Below, one piece after another: positions 49,005 to 55,046 of a DNA stretch of 55,046 nt. Position 1 is the stretch's first letter, and each line of letters begins with the position of its first letter. The position numbers and the translations under genes are program-made. The notes below the pieces were generated by a model that was not told the origin of the DNA, did no database searches, and was given only the letters and a program-made list of their open reading frames with translations. This DNA is from Prorocentrum cordatum (taxonomy: Eukaryota > Sar > Dinophyceae > Prorocentrales > Prorocentraceae): NCBI GenBank assembly GCA_963575745.1, contig CAUYUJ010019283.1:64001-119046 (forward strand), in the 5' to 3' direction.

Positions 49005-49770
49005 CGCAATCCACGGGCAATGTGCTCTCTTGTTGCTAGCTCTGACGCAGTAGTGGCAATCTCCGGCGAACTTGATCTTGTGGCCGCCCGTCACCTGGCC
49101 ATTCTGACTAGCTTTGCCGCCGGCTTCCAGCCGATACCTCCGCCGAACTGCTGGGGGCGGGGCGCTGCTCGACTCCGAGTTGCTTGTGGGCCCCTTACTT
49201 CATATCGATGATGTGCCCGCGCGGTACGCGTCGAGAACGAGGTGGTCGATGCCTGTTGAGGGTGAAGTCGAGGTGCGCCTGCTGCGGGGCCATCTTGCGA
49301 GATGTGAACTTCGCTTTGAACTCCGCCGCAATGGGCCTCCACAGTTATAGACTTCCCACGAGCTCGACGGCCCCCGGCTTCTCCGTCGCGTTCTCCGTGA
49401 GCAACATCGTCAATATGACGAAATTAGGATGAAGTACAAGAATGAGTCCAGGTGGTCGTCGCCCAGGTCCAGGTCCACCTCGTCGAGGCTCTCGTTGAAC
49501 TTCCCGGATGACGGCCGTGCACCGCTCCGAAGTAAACCCGCGTGATCAGGGGCGGCGTCGGCAGGTCCGCTTCTTCCCCGCTGACCTCTCATGGCTTGTT
49601 GATAATCTTGGTGTTCGCGCTTCTGGGGTCTAGCGAAGTGTTTCTCGCCCGACCTACGACCTCGTTTTGCTTGGCGTCGTCGGCTTCCTGTTCTTGCCTT
49701 GTCGTCCTCGTTCTTCTTGAGCTGCTCCTTCAGCTGCGTGTTCTCGCCCTCCGAGCGCTTTTTTTGTTTG
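49005..49770 (-). pseudogene. copia-C gag with zinc knuckle and coiled coil
   Basis: KIKFAGDCHYCVRASNKRAH followed by CPW (49,010-49,080) is a C-x2-C...H-C knuckle with unusual spacing. GKFNESLDEVDLDLGDDHLD (~49,440-49,510) is from the capsid helices, and SEGENTQLKEQLKKNEDDKA (~49,690-49,755) is a predicted coiled coil. The frames differ, so several frameshifts are present. Confidence 0.6.
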
Positions 49771-50245
49771 TTTGTTTTTGTTTTGTTTTCTGCCGCTGCT
49801 TTGAATTGTTCCTCCGTTGCGGAACTCGTCGATGTCGGCGTCGATCTCCTTCCTCGGGCGCTTCGGGCTTACGGCCTCGGCTCGCGTGGCTGGCTGCCCG
49901 TCCGCGGCCTCTGCCCCAGGCGCCGAGCCTGGTAGTTGTCGGCTGGGCCTGGCCAGTCCTCCTGCCTATGCGCGGAAAAACCAAGCCGAACCCGAGACCG
50001 CGGAAATGCCCGCTTGTCCAGGATCTGACCAAGCTCCACAACCATGTTGAAGGCGCGACTATTCCCGTCCTCGCGTCTTGAGCCAGAGTGGTTCCGGTAG
50101 TTGTGAGTTCCCGCGTCTCGCGCTGCATTCCACAACCAACTGCTATGCTGCGTCGTGGGGTTGACGCCCGTGCAACGGTGCATGCCCCCGCCCTTCCCAG
50201 GGCAGGGGTTTAACTCGAGCAAGACAAATAAGAAATAATAGTTCT

Positions 50246-50905
50246 CTAGTCGCGACAGTCTGGTGATTGAGTCGCCAGGCGGGCCTGAACCTCGCGCGCC
50301 CGTGCCGTCGAGGCATCTTCGTGAGTCCGCCAGTGCGCATGGCCCGCCGCCGCCCGCGAGGTCTGGGCCTCAGATGCCGGAGGGGCGTGGTTGTCAACCG
50401 AGGCGATGCCTGGCCGCGCAATCTGGGTCCTTGGAGAACGCGGCTCAATCGCGGATTGCTCGAGCGCGGAGACGCCATCGGATCGCTCGGGGATGGTCGT
50501 GTCGCGGGGGCCTTTGAGACGCTGGATGACGATGTGTTCGGCTGGGCAAAGCTTGCCGTGCAAGTCGTGTTGGGCGTCGCGGGTCTCGGGGCGCGGCGCG
50601 GCTGCTTGGGGTGCAGCCGTGCCCCGATGCTCTTGTGCGTATCCGTGGATGGCAGCAGGTGCTGTGCCGGGCGTGGCCGGCGCGAGCGCCCGTGCCTCGT
50701 CGCGGAGAAGTCGAGCTCGTGAACCGCTCTGATCTCTGACCGCGGAGCGGTTCGCCTCGAGGTGCTGGGCGTCGAACATGGTGGAGGTGATGTCGACGCG
50801 ATCCTGGCCTTGCAGAAATTGTGACTCGTCGACTCGGGCTGTCGCCTGAGCGGCGCCCTGGCGGTCGAGTTGAATAGCTCCGCCGATCTCCTGGCAACCT
50901 GTCAT
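50246..50905 (-). CDS. open frame of 219 residues, unidentified
   Basis: An uninterrupted minus-strand frame with non-repetitive composition: MTGCQEIGGAIQLDRQGAAQ, then RVDITSTMFDAQHLEANRSA, and DNHAPPASEAQTSRAAAGHA near the end. Glutamine, alanine and arginine are frequent and no domain is recognised. It lies upstream of copia-C gag on the same strand and could be its N-terminal or leader region, or chance open sequence. Overlapping frames exist, so a real protein is not established. Confidence 0.3.
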   Translation of the reverse strand: MTGCQEIGGAIQLDRQGAAQATARVDESQFLQGQDRVDITSTMFDAQHLEANRSAVRDQSGSRARLLRDEARALAPATPGTAPAAIHGYAQEHRGTAAPQAAAPRPETRDAQHDLHGKLCPAEHIVIQRLKGPRDTTIPERSDGVSALEQSAIEPRSPRTQIARPGIASVDNHAPPASEAQTSRAAAGHAHWRTHEDASTARAREVQARLATQSPDCRD

Positions 50906-51832
50906 CCGATCCGATCGCAGGAAGGCCGCGTCTGAAGCGGCGGAGGCGATGGATCTTTGTGCAACTGCCGTGCAGCGGATGTTTCAACCTGGTCTCTGAG
51001 CTCGGTCGCTTGCTGCTGTGGCAGAGCTGACAAGGGTGTTAGGGCGCCCGTCGTGCGGCCTCTCTGGGAAGGGGGCTGCGGGTATGAGCGTCCTGCGTGG
51101 CCATGCCAGAACGATCGATCTGTCGGGCTCCACGGCGTGGGAGCGCGGGGCTGACGAGGCGATGTCGAGAGATGAAAGTGGCGCGCATATGGGCGAGGCC
51201 ACGATCGGAAACCGTGCGCCGAGGCCCGATTGCACGAACCTGCCCCGCCGCGCGAGGTGGGTGATCCGCGCGCTCGGGGGCGGGATCGCTGCATGCCTGC
51301 TCAAGGGAACCACGAAGACCCAACGTATCCGTGAAACCTGCAAGACTCGTTTTGAAATGTTGGTTTTTGTTTTCGGTGCTTGCGTGGTGGGCGCTGCTTC
51401 AATGCTGGCATGAAGTATTCGGCCCAGACGCAGGGGTGGCTGGAATCCGGCAATACCCTTACAGCATTGAAGTGCTCGTTTTCTGACGCGTGCCCGAACC
51501 GTCGAGCACTTCGATTCTGAACAGCGTTTCAATATATTTTTGACGAAGCTAGTGGGGCGACGGGGGGCCCGTGGGTGCAGTGCCCGCCATAGGGAGGGCG
51601 CTTGCAGGGATTCCCCCCCGCGAGCTGTGAGTGAGCGGTGAAGTCGAAGACTCCTGGCGTATGAGCGCCCCTGGCGTTGTGAGGTCCATGGGGGCCACCG
51701 TTTGCCGGCGCCGCCCCCCCCCCCCCCCGCGCAAGCGGCGAGCATCCTGTGAATGAATCTGTCCGCGCATGCTGCCGCTTGCAAGGCGGGGCCCCCGCAA
51801 GCGCTGAACGAAGCGAGTCGGGAGCTCCATGG
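50906..51832. other. no gene recognised
   Basis: Open frames on both strands without a known domain. It includes a C14 run at 51,715-51,728. Confidence 0.4.
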
Positions 51833-52381
51833 TCAATGGTTCCTACTGAGGAGGTGGCGTGTATGCTCGAATCGCCAGGTAACGGTCAGATCGATCAAAT
51901 CCTCATGCACGTCGAAAATGTCGGGAGGAATTGGTGCAATGGCGGCGTTAGGTCTGCCCAAATCCATGATGTCTTCGTGATTGCGTGCGAAAGCCCGCGT
52001 AGCCGGGGAATCGCCACCATCAGCCGCAGAAGGTGGCGCACCCGCACGAGCCAGGGTTGTCGCCATGTGGGCCGAGCTGGTGACCCGCCGCGCGAGGCCT
52101 GGCACGCACGAAGGATTGTACAATAAGAAGCCGATTGCCCATGTGAGGGAAGGCTTGGCCGAACGGCCGACCCCCTCCGAGCATCCGTCGGTAAAGGCGG
52201 TAACGATGAGGCAAAGACTATGATGCAGATTTTGCCCTTCCCCGGTGTCGAGGAGCCAACGTGTACTTGCCAATACCTGTGAGGCAGAAGGAGCAGCGGG
52301 CACAGTAAAGGAAATTATCGGTAGGGGCTCATTCACAAAAAAATGGGTCTCAATGCGTTCATTCTGCCACCCTGGAAACAC
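51833..52381 (-). CDS. open frame of 182 residues overlapping a dispersed repeat
   Basis: The frame reads EPLPIISFTVPAAPSASQVL, then LLDTGEGQNLHHSLCLIVTA, FTDGCSEGVGRSAK, and ends with IFDVHEDLIDLTVTWRFEHT. The first part corresponds to 26,645-26,840, where TPIPILFFSATVAPFGSQAL and GSGEGSNIHHSPSRIVAAFI occur in an open minus-strand frame. Protein-level similarity between two dispersed copies suggests a former gene of a mobile element, or merely an open repeat. No domain is recognised. Confidence 0.35.
   Translation of the reverse strand: MFPGWQNERIETHFFVNEPLPIISFTVPAAPSASQVLASTRWLLDTGEGQNLHHSLCLIVTAFTDGCSEGVGRSAKPSLTWAIGFLLYNPSCVPGLARRVTSSAHMATTLARAGAPPSAADGGDSPATRAFARNHEDIMDLGRPNAAIAPIPPDIFDVHEDLIDLTVTWRFEHTRHLLSRNH
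52148..52345. repeat. dispersed repeat, copy 2 (pairs with 26,645-26,840)
   Basis: Contains CTTGGCCGAACGGCCGACCC, GTCGGTAAAGGCGGTAACGA, GACTATGATGCAGATTTTGC and CTTGCCAATACCTGTGA in the order found at 26.6 kb, same orientation. The GGCC-GAAC-GGCC palindrome is conserved as a hairpin. Confidence 0.65.
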
Positions 52382-52439
52382 GCAAGCTGGAAAACTCGCC
52401 TACAAGCTGGCTCTCAAGTTGGCCCAAACCGGTCCACGA

Positions 52440-52760
52440 TGACCAAGCCAACCTAGACGGCCTCAAAACGGCCCAAGACGCCCTCCAGGAGGGCCCGACA
52501 AGGCCAACGCCATGAATTTCCCGCAAGATTCGAATCATTTTCGCGTTCTCGCCTGTTCTGGCGCCCGACAACCTAAGACGGCCCCAGGTGCCTCCAAGGC
52601 CCAACAACCCCAATGCGGGCCAAGAGGCCCCACGGCGTCCCCATAAACCTCCAAAACGTCCTCTGAAGGCGTCAGAAGTCCCCCCAAAGGCCCCTGATAG
52701 GTCCCTCGGAGGCCCGCGAGAGGCTACCAAGAGCCCCCAGGCGGCCTCTCCTTCTCCTTC
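52440..52760. repeat. GGCCCC/AAGACGGCC degenerate minisatellite
   Basis: Units such as CCAAGACGGCC and CCAAGAGGCCCC with loose 12-18 bp spacing. Same class as 15.5 and 54.4 kb. Confidence 0.65.
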
Positions 52761-53325
52761 TCCGCCTCCTCCTCATCCTCCCCCGTTTACTCTTCTTACT
52801 CTCTTGTCTTCATCCCCCAAGTGTTCATACACAGGTTTCCACAGAGGCTGGGGCACATGTGATCCAATACCAGTGCTAGACTTTGCGACAACAATTGTGC
52901 ACACAAGCGCTTCCGAAAAGATGGGACGGCGGCGGTTCGACGAACACGTCTTCACTAATATTGTTCTCTGCGACATCCAAGATCAACCGTAACGGAATAC
53001 AAGCACACACAATGATCGTATGCCAGAATGGCATCGCCGTCGTGCATCTGAGAGACTACGGCGGCGCTGATAGCCGCAACTTGGTTAGACTCGCAACTTT
53101 CCTCGTCCTTCCGCTTGTCTTCCAAATCGTTCTTTTCCTCCCGCTCCTCCCCCACTTCTTAACACACGGGGCCACGCCTACCAAGCAACAAACTGGCGTA
53201 CGCGGCGCATCTTGCCGCCTAAGCAAACAAGTTCCACTATATCCGCCGACCCCTTGTGGGTCTTCAGGCGTGTGGAATAATTTCACTCCAGGGTCCCAAG
53301 CTGCGCATTTAACCCCTGGCCTAGG
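52761..53325. other. intergenic DNA, no gene recognised
   Basis: Less GC-rich, with an open plus-strand frame (52,883-53,671) that has no known domain and runs into a minisatellite. Confidence 0.4.
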
Positions 53326-53640
53326 ATGTCCCCCCTCTGGGCTCATCTGGGGCCTCTTTCCATCTGCCAGGGCGCCAAGACGGGCCAAAACGCATCCAAG
53401 ACGGCCACGTTCGTTCCAAAATGCGCCCAACACAATTCCGGAACGACTCTCGACACGGCCAAAGCGGCCAATATGGTCTCACGACAACCCAAAAAAGCCC
53501 CAGAGAGCCCCTACAACACCGTCAAAAGGGCCCCAGGAGGCCATAACCGCTCTCGCCATCTTCGGCTCCCGACCGCCCAATACAACCCATGAGGCTTCCA
53601 AAAACGTCTCACGACGGCCCAAGAGCTCCCTAAACTGGCA
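53326..53640. repeat. GGCCCC/CAAGACGGCC degenerate minisatellite
   Basis: Loose array of GCCAAGACGGGCCAAAACGC and related units, more diverged than at 54.4 kb. Confidence 0.6.
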
Positions 53641-53674
53641 ACAATTGCATGATTGCCCCCCCCCAAGTTAACGG

Positions 53675-53792
53675 GCGAAGAACGGTATAACATAAGCTGT
53701 TTCGCCGTCGGGGACACCTGCCCCAGCGCTTTCCAGCCGCCCAGGGGTAGGTGTCCCCGACGGCGGAAAGTTTATGTTATACCGTTCTTCGC
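53675..53792. mobile_element. 118-bp near-perfect palindromic (foldback) element
   Basis: Arms of about 49 bp: left GCGAAGAACGGTATAACATA...GCCGTCGGGGACACCT.CCCC, right its inverse, differing at only a handful of positions. The spacer is about 19 bp (AGCGCTTTCCAGCCGCCCA). It would extrude as one long hairpin. The ends are sharp (flanks AAGTTAACGG and TCGCTGACCA are unrelated) and I see no target duplication. No coding capacity. Confidence 0.8.
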
Positions 53793-53929
53793 TCGCTGAC
53801 CAAGGACTCGCGAACTCTAGACTGGACGTGCGCGGTACCTCGCTCCGCTGAATTTCCCAGGCACTGTCACGAGCATGCTAGAAAGACCTCGTATGCACAC
53901 CAGATACTGCATGCCAGTTTGGGGACCGC

Positions 53930-54300
53930 CAACATGTGCGCCACGGTCGCACACACCAAACTAACCGAACAAGTTGGACAGCCTGAACAGACCAAGCACA
54001 CCACCAAACTGAACACGTCGATCAAACCGAAGAAGTGTTGCAAATTGAAAAAAACGACCGCATACAACAATTCGAACAACGAGAGTACACACAGCACATC
54101 GAAGAAACTTAGTTTACGATGCAACTCGAGCACACAGAGCAAGCCGAATGAGTGTGACAATTCACGCAAGCCGAACATACGGGACACATCGAAAACACCG
54201 ACGAATGGTACACATCTCGAAAACAACCCCACGCATGGGATACAGCGAACGAATCGAACGAGTGGAAGCAACCTAACAAACCGAACACATGCCGGATTTG
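53930..54300. repeat. degenerate AACCGAACAC-type repeat
   Basis: Many imperfect copies of (A)AACCGAACA(C/G) at irregular 10-25 bp spacing, A/C-rich on the plus strand. It makes the Thr/Asn/Ser/Lys-rich part of an open frame (53,751-54,875), which I regard as a by-product. Confidence 0.6.
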
Positions 54301-54339
54301 TGCGTTCCAACCTTTTTGTGCCCTCGGGGGTGCCCGTGG

Positions 54340-54640
54340 TGGCCCAGGCCGCCTCCAAGACGGCCCTCAGGCGGCCCAAGGGGCCCCAAAGAGACCTCCA
54401 AGACGGTCCAAGAGGGCCCCAAGACGGCCCGAGAAGACCCCACGGCTGTCAGGGAGCCCCGAGGCGGCTGCGAGAGGCCCCCGAGGCGGCTTCCGAAATG
54501 GCCAGACGGTGCAAGAGCGCCCCAAGACGGCTTCAGGCGTCCCCACGAGGCCCCCAAGAGGCCACCAAGAGGCCCCAAGAGGCCCCTAAGATGTCTCCAA
54601 AAGGCCCCCAAGAAGCTCCCAGGGTGCTCCACGACGATCT
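54340..54640. repeat. GGCCCCAAGAGG minisatellite
   Basis: Clear units such as CAAGAGGGCCCCAAGACGGC and CCCCAAGAGGCCACCAAGAG. Best example of this motif class besides 15.77-15.90 kb. Confidence 0.8.
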
Positions 54641-54729
54641 GACTGATCGTGATCCAGACGTGCACCCTGCGAAGCGAGCAATCCTTCATTGCATGTGCAT
54701 TCAAGGAGGCGGGATGCGGAGCGGAGGGG

Positions 54730-54965
54730 CACTCAGAAGGATGACGGGAGAGAAGGGTGGGATCAAAAGGATGAGGCACAGGACAGAGACGAGGAATATG
54801 ACGAGGAGTTGGTGGATCAGGCGCAGCGACCAGGACGGAGGAGGAGGACGACGAGGAAAACGACGAGGAGGATGATCATGAGGACGAGGAGTGACATGAC
54901 GAGGACTGGGAGTGGGAGGACGAGGAACAGGGTGGAATATGAGGAGAGCGAGGCGGGATGAGAAG
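54730..54965. repeat. purine-rich GAGGACGAGG tract
   Basis: Almost continuous A/G-rich plus strand (GACGAGGAAAACGACGAGGA). The open frame is low-complexity Arg/Glu. Confidence 0.7.
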
Positions 54966-55046
54966 GAGGTTCTGACTTCTTAGGGGCTCCCCCCTCCCCT
55001 TCGCCATTCCCTGCACCTCCTTCTCTCCTCCCACCTGCCTCCTCGC

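Larger units (their letters stand above)
44590..49770 (-). mobile_element. third copia-type retrotransposon, decayed (copia-C)
   Basis: Order right to left: gag coiled coil and zinc knuckle (49.0-49.77 kb), integrase (46.85-47.9), linker, RT (45.2-46.03), RNase H (44.6-45.2). Its motifs are distinct from copia-A and copia-B. Its 3' end meets copia-B gag within about 40 bp, so one element was probably inserted into or truncated by the other. LTRs were not identified. Confidence 0.72.

Noticed and set aside
53751-54875. 374-residue plus-strand frame
   Set aside because: Made of an AACCGAAC repeat followed by a GGCCCC minisatellite; it starts inside the palindromic element.

Overview
This window looks like nuclear DNA from a dinoflagellate (Prorocentrum- or Symbiodiniaceae-like; the genus is inferred). 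The signs are high GC, almost no intact genes, very dense simple repeats, several families of short foldback elements, degenerate GGCCCCAAGAGG-type minisatellites, and decayed Ty1/copia retrotransposons in the arrangement common in dinoflagellate genomes. I found no bacterial-type operon, no tRNA or rRNA gene, and no confidently intact host protein-coding gene. The long open frames are mostly a by-product of GC-rich or 3n-periodic repeats.

Layout. 170-5755: a nearly complete but inactivated copia element on the minus strand (copia-A), with 95-bp terminal repeats, an initiator-Met-like primer binding site, gag, zinc knuckle, integrase, reverse transcriptase (RT) and RNase H. 5756-26600: repeat-rich DNA without recognisable genes. 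It holds a foldback family (7.8, 16.1, 23.2 kb, plus a fragment at 14.0 kb), a TIR element family (12.2, 13.8 kb), a three-copy AT-rich family (7.2, 18.9, 25.8 kb), an 868-bp tandem duplication (19.7-21.4 kb), an 85-bp tandem array (21.7-22.7 kb), long trinucleotide arrays and one 100-N assembly gap. 26.6-35.8 kb: strongly decayed minus-strand coding DNA of unknown type, including a remnant resembling a Tpt1/KptA RNA 2'-phosphotransferase domain (31.6-32.1 kb). 35.8-44.6 kb: a second, different copia element (copia-B, minus strand), whose integrase is split by a satellite-carrying insertion (from 38,969) also present in a short form at 7,957. 44.6-49.8 kb: a third copia element (copia-C, minus strand). 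50-55 kb: unidentified open frames, a dispersed repeat paired with 26.6 kb, more GGCCCC-type minisatellites and a 118-bp near-perfect palindrome.

The pieces do not form a pathway; the window is a graveyard of selfish DNA. All recognisable polyprotein fragments lie on the minus strand and carry frameshifts or stops, so none is likely to make an active enzyme. The most notable structure is the satellite-bearing mobile unit: two copies share both flanks but differ in internal repeat period (78 versus 90 bp) and copy number (about 2.5 versus about 23), and one copy interrupts a retrotransposon gene. All assignments come from reading motifs by eye; no database search was possible.
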